A stretch of 64,000 nt of DNA from Lytechinus variegatus (lineage: Eukaryota > Echinodermata > Echinoidea > Temnopleuroida > Toxopneustidae), in the NCBI RefSeq assembly GCF_018143015.1, contig NC_054740.1, positions 18,149,190 to 18,213,189 on the forward strand, written 5' to 3'. Within the stretch, counting starts at the first letter, position 1, and every line of letters begins with the position of its first letter. Positions 27,101 through 36,855 of this stretch are shown here, in pieces. Both the position numbers and the translations under genes were made by a program. The notes below the pieces were generated by a model, which saw only the letters and a program-made list of their open reading frames with translations, did not search any database and was not told where the DNA came from.

Positions 27101-30100
27101 TGATAAATTATAGTGTACGATATTCCCTTCTTTTCTTCTTCTTTGGCCCGTTAATGACACCAAACTTTGCCAAAGTCATATTTCTAAATTTGATGGCCTG
27201 ACATTGAATTTACATGCAGCCCCTTCAAATAAAAAATAAAATAAATGAATATGAATATAAATTAATAAATCGTAAAATAAAATTCAAAAAATATAAACTA
27301 TCAAAAAATTATTACCAATAATGACAATTCGATAAAATAATAAAACTAGACTGCATGAGAAATACTTCATCCCCCCTTTCATAATGAAATCATTTCAATT
27401 TCAGGAGACATAATCCAAATCTAACAATAGGACTTATTCTTTTGCAAAACTGAGAGAGTAAATTGAAAACATTTTAGGTTTATAAAAAACGAAAGATACA
27501 AAAAAATTCACAATACTACCAAGTTTGAGCAATCTGGCATTTTTCATGTTGGCGTCTTTGTAATCACTGATTTGTATTTCATGACAGCTAGAGAACTCTT
27601 CAGTTCATAGACATATAAATCAATATCAATGCAAATTGTGGAATATAGTTTGAATCATGTCATTTAATATTGGTCCATTATTCACACAACAAAGATTAAT
27701 AACAGACACAGTAAAAGCCTGAACCACCATAACAAGTTTTCAGAAACAATGGCATACAGCAAGCATTGCAAGGTTGGGACAAGAATATCATGCAAATAAT
27801 TTTTGTTTCTTCCCTGACCACTTTTTGTTTGTTTCAAAACAATATCATTACCTATTTTTAGAAAAGTGCAAATTTAATTCCAAATCCATGAATAATGTGC
27901 AAACAATTAAGTGGAAAAACAAAAGAGAAGAGAAGTGAAATAGTGTATCTCCCAGGGACCTAAACCAGGAATAAGGTGCTTTCCAGAATGCCATGTAAAT
28001 ACTCAAAAAAAATGAGGAAGAGAAATGATCTTGAGATCTGCATTTAGAGTTGCCATTGTTTGTTGAAAATTATTGAAATGACAGATCAGCAAAAACAAAC
28101 AGACAAACTGAACAGAACACAACTGACACAAGGAAGCTACAAGAATAGGTAGTTGACTACAGCATGCCGACATTTGAAGGATGAGTAGTTTTTTTTCTAG
28201 AAATTATCTCAACACTTGTGCTTCCCCTAAAAGTACCAAAGATTTCCAAAAACCAATTTTCAAACTTGTAAAATAATACACATATCTAGAGCCTTATTTC
28301 TCTGTGTATCTTGATCCTGCATGAGTTTGCACATTTCTAATTTCTTTCTGATATTATTGTTCATGATGTATAATATTCGCAGCAAGTGAAATTTTATGAA
28401 AGGCTTCATGAATAACGTAGGTTCAAAACACAACATAAAGAAAATATTTTGTACTGCAGCTTCATGAGATGACAGCGTAGTTCCGAAAATGGACTTATAT
28501 CATGAGAAAGCACCGTTTATCCCTGGAGGCTGGTCCCTAAGGTACATGTGATGCGTACCTCCAGCAAGCTGTATGAAGAATTGGAAGACATTTGGGAAGA
28601 CTTGCTATCATCCTGTCCTTCATTTCTAGATAGGTTAATCCTTTCCATAGCAGCACTAACATTTTCTTCATTTCCATCCTGGTACTTCTGTAACAAGGAG
28701 CTGTACTGTTCGTGAAGCTCTTGAGTATCCATGCCAAAGGAACCAGTGGCTTGACTACTGACCGACCTAATGTCGTCGAGTTCAGAATCACTGATATCGT
28801 TGTCGCTTGCGCACGAGTGATTGCCAAGGTGGCTTTCAATTCGGGGACGGGTGCGAGCTGTGAACGTACCCTCCTAAAAATACAATGCATGTTAATATTT
28901 ACGGGAATTAAACAACTCCAGCAAGCGCTTGAATTATTTTGAGCATCATGCAAAGCTTTGCAATGGAAGTGAGGCGTAACTGATAATCAGAAGTACATGT
29001 AGGAATCAAACCTGTTATGGTCAAACATACTAATGCCAGGAAGGAAAAGGAACTGCAATCTTTATCATGAGAAGTAAATTACACTTGGGGAAGTATTCAC
29101 AATATTCCTGGACGTTGTGGGAAGTGTTTGACAATAACAAGATTTTACTTCCTGATAGATGATGGTCGAATCTCACTAGTGCCAGCAAATGAAAATAAGC
29201 ATATGCAACTTTGCATAATAAGAATTTACAAGAACAACTTAAAATGCCAAGCATACCCCAACAAAAAAGTTGATAGGAATAAATGGAGACAAAATCAAAT
29301 GAGCATGATGCTAAAATTTTCATCAAAATCAGGAGGGGTTTTTTTCATATAATTTCACATAACACTTATTTGCACAGCATGTGTCATATATGCAAATTAA
29401 GGAACCAATGTCACAATTTAACAATTACTTTCGAGTTTTATTTAATGAAATAATTGCTCTTACAATATAAACCATGGTCTCACTCCACTTCCTATCATGT
29501 GGATAGGGATATTAATGAAACTTGATATTAATCAAGCACTGTTTTTGCATCAATTCAACCCAAAATGGGGAAAATTACAAAAGGAATAGTGAGACTGTGG
29601 TATCATCAGCTGATTCGGCTCAGCCCCTACATGTATATACCATCCATTTTGCACATATAACAATAAAGTGAAACTTTATTTTACATCAGATTATGATTTT
29701 TGTCATGAAAATTTTCAGTGTTTGCTTGTTTGATTTTCTTCAATTCATATCATCTTTTTGTTGGGTGGACTTGATCTTCAAATATTACTAAGATATCAAC
29801 TTCATTAACACTTACAGTAGTAGCCTCTGAAATATCCGAGCGTGCATCTAGATTGATTGACGCAGATTCTGCAACAGATGTTGCGAAAGATTCTCCAGAG
29901 TTCTGACTACTCCTGCCACCATTAACAGCAGCTGCCTCCATACCATTTAGATCATTACTAGTGACAGAGGATTCTATTCCTGAGACAGAACCAGCTAGGC
30001 TAAGCTCCTCAGCCAGCATACGCTCAAGGAGAGCCAAGTAACCTCTTTCTTGTTCCTGGAGATGTTCCTGAAGGCGGTTTAGTTTGGCCACCTGGTCATC

Positions 30101-33100
30101 CTTCTCTGGATTGTCCATTGAGTTTTGAAGAGTAGACATCATGGCATTGGCCTGTTTCACATAATCCTACAAGAATTGAGAAAAAAAAGTTAATGAAACA
30201 TGTAATAGTACACAATGTAGAAACAAAATACCCAGTAACCTTTTAAAAAGTAACCATACTTTTTTCATGCCCCCACAAACCTCCCAAAAAACTAATTGCT
30301 GAACAGCAAATATCATAGGTAAAAGAACTATATTAATAATTATGGCCACATTTCGTTACTTGAATTTTTAATAACACTTTTATTTCTTCAGATGCATCGA
30401 CAGTGGATACTTACTCTTATTTGCATGAGTCTGGCCACTATTTTATTTCGATCAGGCTGAAAGAAAATGAAAAACAAAATCACCCTCAAGTTTGATCATA
30501 GTAACTAGCTCACAGGATATCGCTCTAGAGAACGGAAGATGGTGAGAATCTGCCAAACTCATTATACAGTGCGTATCAAAAAAAGTTTACACTTACATAA
30601 AATCTTGTAAAATTATATATTTGCAATATTCTGACAATTTTTCCACATTTTAGCATTGGTACAGATCCATTTAAGCAAATGACGATATAACTGTCGAAAA
30701 ATATTTCCGCTTGAGTGAGCACCACTTACTTTTGAAAAGTTAGTGAAAAATGATTTGCGCAGAACTTTGAAAAAGTTATGCGAATAAAAGTAGACCTTAA
30801 TCATGAAGAACACGTGGTATTTAGCTAGTATAATTGATATGAAGATATCTTTTACCTTTTTAAACTTGTTTACTTGCCCAAAACACTTCGAAAGTTTCAT
30901 GAACTAGGTCCATATACTTTCAAAGTTGTCATTTCAAAAACTTAACCTATAGTCTCACTCTGCTATGCAGGTGAGACAAAAACTTAGTGAAAAATGCTGG
31001 AGTTGTCTGATATAAAATTTTGGTCAGATTTAGTTATGTCCTCAGATCCAGCTGGCACAAAAGGGTAAAGGTTGTGCTTACTTAATGCTTGAATGTATCC
31101 GTTTTATTTCGTTTGGCTAAAGGTAATAGGGAAATTTATGAGAAATGCTTCACAGGGTGAGTTTAATGCAGCCAATGGGTATTCGCAAATTGATTTACCT
31201 TCTCATTGACAAAGATTGTATCCAGTATGGAGGGAGGCCTTCTCATACCACTTTCAACTGAGGATGTATCATCACCTAGTCTTGCATTGTTCACTCTATT
31301 GGCAATGCTCACTGATCCCAAAGCTTGGCTATCTGTGCTTTGCTGTACAAGAAAGAACAGTTTACCTCTTAAAAAATAGATAGAAACTAATGATGTATAG
31401 TAGACATAATTATAAGTATCATGCTAACTGTTTTACAAGTGTGTGTATACAAAGTATACAGATGAGCCAGGGAAATATTATAGCTACTTCTTCACATTTT
31501 AACAATATGGTTTAACATGATCAAAATTGGGGTTTTGTCTCACATTTGAAAAAGACAGCAGAAAGCTCTGCTCACGTTAAATTTTATTAAATAAAGAGTA
31601 TTACATGCAAGTTAGGAGTCTATAAATTAACTTATTTAATACAGCACTTAACAATACAAAAAAAGAAAGCTTACATCATCTACATCACTGTAAGTAAGCT
31701 GTTGTCTGAGGTGCTCTAGCTCCTCTCTATCTAAAACGGAACTAACATGCTGTGTTCTGGGGTAGGTTGCGGGTGTGCGACGGCGGGAAGGACCATTACT
31801 CATCATAGCAGCACCTTGTGCATCCTGTTGTGATAGATATGGAAAACCTCAAATGATTTTTTCACAAAGGAATGTGATATGATTTTGAAAGAAGTTAATT
31901 AGCCTGTAGATGTAGGCCCTATCTGTCTACATCAAAATTATACACAGAAAAAATCACACAATAATAAGTGAATATAAATACTGTTACTTGTGATCGACGA
32001 TCATCAACATTCAACATCAAACTATGCAAGAAAAAAAATCTCACAATTTCACACTTTTTCGGGGGAATCTAACCCAAATCAAAGTAGTTTTTAAAAAAAC
32101 AACTAAAGAGAAGCAGATATGTGAAATTTGAACAAATAAGAAAAAGAATTCAAATAGTCAAGAATTTTTAAAAGTTAAAATGTTATACCTACACATCAAT
32201 TGTAATGAATTTTGCTCCAATACATGAAACAAAATGATTACCTAAATCATAGTTTTCAAGTTTTTACTCAGAATATTTTTTTTCAGTTCTCACAAATCAG
32301 TCACTAAACTTATGTTCTAAGTGATTTCATTCTTTAAACAGCCATAAATCTCCTACTTCTGTTTCCATTTCTGTCCGTTTTTCATATTTTCATATATTTT
32401 TGTTTTACAGTCATTTTATGAAAAAGGTTGGCTTCTCCATTAGAAAAAAATATCAGTTCATGTAAATGTCCCAATTTTAAAGGTCAAAATGATCTATTAC
32501 ATGTACTGATCAACATTTTTATCAATGCTTTACAACTAATATTTCAAGGATTTACATGGACGAATTCATTGTGCACTTACTGCTTTCCCAGAGACATTTT
32601 GTTCCCTCTCCTTATTCTTTGACTTTTTATTCCGAACAACAGCTGAAGGTTGCTCAGCAAATGTAGAACTTGGCTTCCAATTGTACTGAAATAGAAGTTG
32701 CAAATAATCAAATATAATTAATATCAAGTCATAACTACTCTGATCAAACTCCTATAAATAAGGGTCGAAAGGGTCACGTACAGTACTACAGGTATACATA
32801 AATTATTAAAACAAACCTAGTACACGCACTGTCAGTACCGTCCCTTCTTCTAAAAGGGCATGAAAATCCTACTAGCACTTTTCTCAAATGTTGAAAATAT
32901 AAAAGAAAGAAATTACATACGACAATTGGACAGCACAATTACTCTACAAAAAGAAAACTATACTCACTCATTGCCAAATTTCTTTTCAAAGATATGAAAT
33001 TAAAGCTCAAAGTAATAAGCTGTTTAAAAGTACCTTTTCTATTTAAACCACTTTTACAAATCTATACTTACATAATTATTTGGCTTGCTGTCCTCCTTCT

Positions 33101-33224
33101 CACCACCTATTAAATTAAAAAGGAAGTCATCCATGGGTTGTGTGAAGTTGTACCTAGGTACAGCATTTACCCGAGGCTCAGACATCACACTACGCTGAAG
33201 CGGAGGAGCCCTGCTGGCTGCCAT
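3093..33224 (-). CDS. PCM1: Pericentriolar material 1 (PCM1), centriolar satellite scaffold
   Basis: PCM1 builds centriolar satellites, the granules that move along microtubules and feed proteins to centrosomes and basal bodies. I joined 41 coding exons with AC...CT borders on the plus strand (GT-AG on the minus strand); every junction keeps phase, giving 6834 nt and 2277 residues (human PCM1 is about 2024). The start is the ATG at 33224, one base inside its exon, followed by MAASRAPP; the stop TGA is at 3093-3095. Identity rests on family-specific stretches: PDRNKIVARLMQIR early, RRNKALQSELRQKKNELS in the coiled-coil middle, RPHFLIELFRELQ and FVRFFNRQLGSILEDSLAKF in the conserved C-terminal domain, and DLPSKLT near the end. 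Exon coordinates are in the block entries. Introns hold many short repeats. The neighbour TRAPPC2 is divergently arranged. Confidence 0.96.
5103..5318. repeat. 216-bp inverted-repeat element with CAGTATT interior
   Basis: Perfect 13-bp ends ACAGAGCTGCCAA and TTGGCAGCTCTGT bound a segment in which CAGTATTTT and its variants recur on both halves. It lies in the PCM1 intron between the exons 4929-5037 and 5675-5746. It is a typical short non-autonomous element. Confidence 0.8.
6607..10399 (-). other. PCM1: PCM1 conserved C-terminal domain block, residues 1609-2059
   Basis: Exons in transcript order: 10141-10399, 9709-9792, 9093-9290, 8526-8687, 7838-8076, 7209-7447, 6607-6776. This is the strongest match to vertebrate PCM1 (the PCM1_C family): FSLFEALRESIYSEVASLIS, RPHFLIELFRELQ and YLRQRALYALQDLVS in the first exon; YPRIDTRQLDLQIKGIMQEV, YLKEHMDDVCSPQLL and FVRFFNRQLGSILEDSLAKF in 7838-8076; CGEDLLVDISEILFNELAFF in 7209-7447. 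Directly after comes an 18-residue run of only D and E (about residues 1967-1984). The final exon is SSSDESSSDEDD-rich. Confidence 0.95.
8279..8376. repeat. Inverted-repeat element, GGGCCCTGT family, copy B
   Basis: Left end GGGCCTTGTAACATAGAGC, right end (reversed) AGGGCCCTGTTGCATGACTG, and a centre ATTGATTATTGTG shared with the copy at 1714-1845. It is degenerate and sits 150 bp from the PCM1 exon 8526-8687. Confidence 0.55.
10723..13990 (-). other. PCM1: PCM1 low-complexity linker block, residues 1216-1608
   Basis: Exons in transcript order: 13598-13990, 12865-13276, 11288-11355, 10723-11029. The first begins with a Q-rich helix (QLYQQQTQIQRLRGQLEER), then runs into N/P/G-rich sequence (NTNTNNNAPPMYRNPQRPSG, NPTFPPGFGQPSPGNYRSPY) and an S/Q-rich stretch ending in QQQQQQVQQDTDRSIRSQ. 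It looks disordered and is the part least like the vertebrate protein; length differences with human PCM1 probably fall here. The intron between 11355 and 12865 holds the 1.1-kb tandem repeat element described separately. Confidence 0.9.
11509..12593. repeat. 1085-bp GTCTCACCTGC element with about six 160-bp tandem units
   Basis: The element starts GTCTCACCTGC and ends GCAGGTGAGAC. Inside, the block carrying GATGTTCAG.GATACTTGATTA recurs near 11579, 11741, 11894, 12058, 12220 and 12411, so units are about 155-190 bp. Each unit also has a CAAAGTTCATTGACC box and a TGACCTTTGACCT box. A short GCC-triplet tract and AGCGGCGCCTATAGTCTCAC precede the right end. It lies in the PCM1 intron between exons 11288-11355 and 12865-13276. 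Other copies: 30891-30977 and 41890-42318. Confidence 0.85.
17140..17296. repeat. 157-bp inverted-repeat element with GGGGCCTGTTGCATAAAACT ends
   Basis: The left end GGGGCCTGTTGCATAAAACT is mirrored by AGTTTTATGCAACGGGCCCC. Subterminal sequence also pairs (TACCTGAGAAA with TTTCTCAGGTA; ACTCTGGTAAAA with its partner). It sits in the PCM1 intron between exons 17000-17070 and 17412-17539. Confidence 0.8.
18880..19145 (+). repeat. Purine-rich tract in a PCM1 intron
   Basis: For about 250 bases the plus strand is almost all A and G (AAAGAGAGGCAGAAAGAAGG, GAGAAAGAGGAAGATGGAG and similar). There is no fixed unit. Such strand asymmetry can form triplex DNA; it is 85 bp downstream, in transcript terms, of the exon 19230-19541. 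Confidence 0.6.
20191..20752. repeat. TTAA-flanked 562-bp element, copy 1
   Basis: TTAA (20187-20190) precedes AGGACAAGTCCACCCTAAC; the far end reads GAGGTGGACTTGACCT before TTAA (20753-20756). The arms continue inside: AAAATTTCATCAAAATCGGA on the left, and its complement region TGATGAAATTTTCAGCAT on the right. The ORF inside it is not a gene. Related copies: 29243-29780, 41291-41874, 46398-46967, 61570-62630. Confidence 0.8.
21138..21160 (+). repeat. Poly-C run of 23 bases
   Basis: An uninterrupted run of C in a PCM1 intron. Its length in the assembly is likely to be unreliable. Shorter C runs occur near 36600, 51155 and 58940. Confidence 0.8.
25535..25744. repeat. 210-bp inverted-repeat element (TTCACAAAGATT family), copy 1
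   Basis: The left end GGGGGAGTGCTTCACAAAGA and the right end (reversed) GGGAGGTATTTCACAAAGAT pair for about 50 bases, including TATGACTTAGAGTC on both arms. It lies in the large PCM1 intron 25463-28558. Copies: 54112-54321 and probably 44940-45140. Confidence 0.8.
26588..26821. repeat. 234-bp near-perfect hairpin element flanked by TA
   Basis: The arms start GGGGAGACCAGGGTTAGTTG and extend for about 100 bases each, including AACGCCTGTAATGTAAATTT on the left and its near-exact complement on the right, with a short centre near 26705. TA flanks both ends (26586-26587, 26822-26823). High arm identity suggests a young insertion. Confidence 0.88.
29243..29780. repeat. TTAA-family element, older copy
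   Basis: The left end CATACCCCAACAAAAAAGTT matches the family end after its first bases, ATTTTCATCAAAATCAGG follows, and the right end is TTGGGTGGACTTGATCTTC. Divergence from the other copies is obvious. It ends 36 bp before the PCM1 exon 29816-30166. Confidence 0.65.
30567..31165. repeat. Truncated Tc1/mariner-like non-autonomous element, with an inner insertion
   Basis: It starts after TA with CAGTGCGTATCAAAAAAAG and follows the full copy at 50031-51016 closely. The centre of the full copy is replaced here by an 87-bp piece of the GTCTCACCTGC element (30891-30977). The far end is missing; similarity stops about 35 bp before the PCM1 exon at 31199. Confidence 0.75.
30891..30977. repeat. 87-bp right-end fragment of the GTCTCACCTGC element
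   Basis: AGTTTCATGAACTAGGTCC to CTATGCAGGTGAGAC matches the last unit and right end of the element at 11509-12593. It sits inside the Tc1/mariner-like copy 30567-31165. Confidence 0.75.
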
Positions 33225-34236
33225 GCTGTTTAGGACAGAAAAATAAAATTATCAGAGAAGAAAAAAAAGCACTGCAAAGCGGGAAAGAAAGAGATTGATG
33301 TGATGGCAAACTAATGTTTAACAGGTAAATAACCCAATGAGCCACTAAAACATGAAGAAAAGGCAGACTTCTGACACTTGATGTCTGTCTCTAAAAATTT
33401 TCTAGTTGAAACTGAACACTGCAATCAGATAGGCAAATAGATCGAACAAACATTGTTGGAAGTAATATTTTGTGAAAAGAAAGTTTCAAGCTTAAGGTCC
33501 ATAACCAGTCGGATCTCAGACAGTTAATCATAAACAAGTTTATCAATTATGTTCCAATATAGATATATTGTCGACCTAATCATGACGTGTTCCAGAGCTC
33601 TTCATGTGATCACTTATTCTGTAGTTGGAAAGGGTCCCCCTAAAATTGAACATAAGATAAACCATAAGTTCCTATTAAATTCTACACAAGTTCCAGTTAA
33701 TATTATTGTTCTTTCAAAATATTCTCAAAGTGTGCCAAAATCCCATTAACATTTGAGTAAAATATACAAATTTCATACGAAAACTACAACCTTTTACTTT
33801 TTTGCTTAAATTTGAAGACAATGGGGCTCGAATATCTGCATCCATCACCTGCAACAAAGTATTTAGCATGTTCAAATGCATGCAAATCAGAACTCAATGC
33901 GCTTCTGCAGGCAACTGTGTGTGAAATATTGTCATTCAAATGCGGGCTACCTGTGGCCGTGTGGGTGATGGGTGACTTGCAGATGGCAAATATAGTTGAC
34001 TGCAAATCACACGCAAGGCTTGCACGGAACATGACTGTGACAGGGGCCATAACATTAACAATCTGACAATCACCAAAATGAAGTGACCTAAAATTATCCC
34101 ACATTTTGGCCTGAGGCTGAACTTAGGTTTGAACTTGAACTTAGGTTAGTTTAGGGCCTCAAGCTCAGTGCGGGTCCAGGTACGGGGAGGTGCGTCTCAT
34201 GCCGCCCGGCCACTTGCTTGAGCTGACCCCTTCCAG

Positions 34237-34268
34237 ACACAGTCACAGCACTGACTCAGTGACTGTGT
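34237..34268. repeat. Short hairpin in a GC-rich patch of PCM1 intron 1
   Basis: ACACAGTCAC and GTGACTGTGT are perfect 10-bp arms around a 12-base loop, within a GC-rich island at about 34150-34330. Function unknown. Confidence 0.45.
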
Positions 34269-34613
34269 CCTTGCTGCAGCAGAGCCAGAGTGCAGTGTAG
34301 GCAATGCTGCACGATTTCTTCTGGGAACTGAACCAAATCTGACATTTATATGACAGGAAGGCTTAAAATAATTGACCTCAATTAAATGAGAAAAATCATG
34401 ATATGGGTTTAAAACACATTTCATATGCCAAACAACACTAAAAATCGTAAACATAATGACATGTTTGACCTTTCACGTTTACAATTTTTCAACAAGATGG
34501 CGCTATATCACGGCTTGCAAACACCATGACAACCATCCACTTAAATTTCATGTTTTGTAAAATATAAGCCGTATCGAAATTAATGAACTGAAAAAATCAA
34601 AAGCCGAATATAC

Positions 34614-34740
34614 CTTCTCGACAACCGAAGGTGTTTCTAAGCTGGGAACACCTCTATTGTCGTCTCATGAGCTGCAAAGTAAAGCTTTACTACGGGCACT
34701 CTCACTGAGAAACGCACAGTCCGATCCAGGCTGCCATTTT
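34614..34740 (-). other. PCM1: Probable non-coding first exon of PCM1
   Basis: On the minus strand a stretch from about 34740 ends at 34614 with a good donor (GAGAAG|GTATATTC). The coding exon begins one base before the ATG, just after an acceptor, so an upstream 5'UTR exon is required and this is the best candidate. Its outer end carries AAAATGGCAGCC, a YY1-like motif typical of TATA-less start sites. Upstream ATGs exist here if transcription starts far enough out. The exact start site cannot be read from sequence. Confidence 0.5.
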
Positions 34741-35110
34741 GTATTCATTGCAGGGGAAAAATCGAAAACCCAAATATTGCGCATGCACTGTTCAATATCA
34801 ATTCGCCTATCAATTTTAATGAAAATTTGAGCTTTCAGAAATATGGAGCAAAAACCCTTACAAGATTAATCATGATGCACAATTGACAAATTTTTAGAAA
34901 ATGACCTTACTTTGCCATCTATTTCAAACATATATTTCATTCAAATCGTTACAAACTGAGAGCTACATGAAAAGGACTTAACATCATTTATCAATATTAG
35001 TGATGGGGCACACTGGCGCGCGTCTCGATTCTAGATCTAATTGGCTAATCATAGGAGCTGAAACTATTTTCTTACATCAAATTCGTAAAAGCACTTCCGG
35101 GATACTAGCT
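34741..35110. promoter_or_regulatory. Candidate bidirectional promoter between PCM1 and TRAPPC2
   Basis: The two genes are divergent. Between the probable PCM1 first exon and the GCTA repeat there is an inverted CCAAT box (ATTGGCT, 35040-35046), a CpG-rich patch (GGCGCGCGTCTCG near 35015) and an ETS/GABP-type motif (CACTTCCGG, 35092-35100). No TATA box is evident. A short GCTA repeat at 35112-35134 and a possible donor (CTG|GTAAAT, exon end 35183) could belong to a TRAPPC2 first exon. Assignment is inference from position and motifs. Confidence 0.45.
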
Positions 35111-35111
35111 G

Positions 35112-35134
35112 GCTAGCTAGCTAGCTAGCTAGCT
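35112..35134. repeat. GCTA tetranucleotide repeat
   Basis: Five to six tandem copies of GCTA next to the putative TRAPPC2 start region. A similar short run lies just upstream of SRD5A3 (59391-59403). Confidence 0.85.
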
Positions 35135-35544
35135 CGACCTTCTATGACGAGGTGTATTAACCGGCTTGGGGCTGTAACTTCTGGTAAATTTTTATTTTTT
35201 TTGCTGACTTTGAGTCACTTGACAATATTATTCACTTAATTGTAATATTATGCCATATTGCCGATAGCTGTTTGTACTTAATGTTATCATGTCATGTATT
35301 CGACTTCAAGTCAAATTACCAGTTGAGTTAATAAAATCGGTCCCCAGCCCAGGCCAAGCAGCACTGCACTGGCTGCTTTCGCAGCAGGCAGAACAGCCAG
35401 GCTTGTGGCACGACCGGGGCCCAGACCAGCCAGCTCTGTGTCGCCTGCTGAACGGGAATCCCTCGCAAGACAAGAACTTACATGTAGTAGCTTCCAATCG
35501 GACCCCTCTAGCCTCTTCGCATGTGAAATATTTCGGTCACTTGA

Positions 35545-35805
35545 AAAAGGTATCGTATTACCGAACGTGTGTTTTCAATGGAAAAATTTGAGAAAACAAC
35601 AAAATCACCAATGTGCCATTTTGACCATATTTTATTATTTCTAGAATAAGACTTTGAAAATGTGTTTTTGACCATTTTTCATCATCTTTCTATTAAATTT
35701 CCCTTTGAAAGAATGTTGCAAAGTTTTGAGCGTATGAAATTATTTTCTGAGGCGTACGATACACACGTTCGGTAATACAAGGCCGGTCGGTAATACGATC
35801 ACTCA
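35545..35805. repeat. Inverted-repeat element with CGTATTACCGAACGTGTGT ends
   Basis: CGTATTACCGAACGTGTGT on the left pairs with ACACACGTTCGGTAATAC on the right; the right end carries an extra CGGTCGGTAATACGAT. Arms are about 20-25 bp. Non-autonomous element by appearance. Confidence 0.6.
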
Positions 35806-36855
35806 CTATACATGTAAGAGCTACTCCCGGAGGTTACTTGGCCTCAGGCCCAGGCAAGAGCTCCATGACGAACCCCCACCATGCCCACTAAAATCGAAAA
35901 TAAAAACCTGGAGAAGTCTTTTTAAGAATATTAATTATCAGCAGGCCAATATAGAAATTAGAATCTACATAGTCATTACATTAGCCTAACCATGTCCATG
36001 CTAACCTGTGTTACGGTTTAAAAGCCCAAATAATAGAACATATTCATATATGATGGGAGAGTGGAAATACAGACAGAGGCGTTGATCCTAGGCATGCTAG
36101 GGGGGGGGGAACGATTGCCCCACCGATGAAAATATTTATTATTGGGGCAAACAAACATCTCGTATGACATTACACCACTCACCAGACGGTGGCCTGTACT
36201 GTTTCCAGAAGAAGTTTTGCCCCTCCCCAATAATTCTGCATGTGCAACAATAAAATAAGATTGTAATGTTACACTACACAGAAATCAGCAAGTGAGATTG
36301 AGATACAAAATTTGTAGGCCCCCTATTTGTTTTAAAATCATGCTCAAAATGTTCTTTATTCTTTTATTGTTTTTGAACAGATGTTCATGTAATGGGGGGA
36401 AAATGAAATAACCTTTTGTCGGATGCAAATAACTTGCCCTTTAAACCCTTTACAAAACCCTTCTATACGTATAGACTTTCTATTTTACCAGTAGAATTTT
36501 TAATTGAGTGATATGCCAACATTCATTTTGGATGATGTGTAATTGAAAACTTAACTACCTTTGCACTAGAGATCTATTTTTGCAAGTAATTGAAATACCC
36601 CCCCCCCTCATTTTCCCTTCATTGGGTGATTTCAAGTTCAGTGTCGACTTTTTGGTGTTACATGAGTACATGTATAATGCCAAACATAAAATGGGAATGG
36701 TCCTGATAAGTCACCCACTAGGTGTTGAGCTGTCAATATTGTGATATTGGTAATTTGTGTAAACTCGGAATACATTTTGGGGGCCAGGAAACGCAATCCA
36801 AATTGTGCTTCCTACACCAACACTTGAAATCACCCAATATTTGTAAGTTTCCTCA

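Larger units (their letters stand above)
25463..28558 (-). other. PCM1: Largest PCM1 intron (3.1 kb), no exon seen
   Basis: The exons on either side are both phase 0 and join cleanly, so no coding exon is needed. Besides the two inverted-repeat elements at 25535-25744 and 26588-26821 the sequence is AT-rich and unremarkable. An alternative exon cannot be excluded. Confidence 0.7.
28559..33225 (-). other. PCM1: PCM1 N-terminal coding block, residues 1-420
   Basis: Coding exons in transcript order: 33072-33225, 32581-32685, 31675-31824, 31199-31342, 30415-30456, 29816-30166, 28559-28873. All seven keep phase 0, so each length from the ATG on is a multiple of three. Residues include YNFTQPMDDFLFNLIGG, a basic KNKKSKNKER-like patch, and a coiled-coil segment that starts in the 42-nt exon (PDRNKIVARLMQIR) and continues as DYVKQANAMMSTLQ. 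The last exon is serine-rich and acidic (SDNDISDSELDDIRSVSS). In human PCM1 this part drives self-association. The intron between 28873 and 29816 carries an old TTAA-family repeat. Confidence 0.93.

Noticed and set aside
34140-34330. GC-rich patch as a PCM1 exon or a separate RNA gene
   Set aside because: No splice-bounded frame joins to PCM1 and the short hairpin has no recognised RNA family shape.
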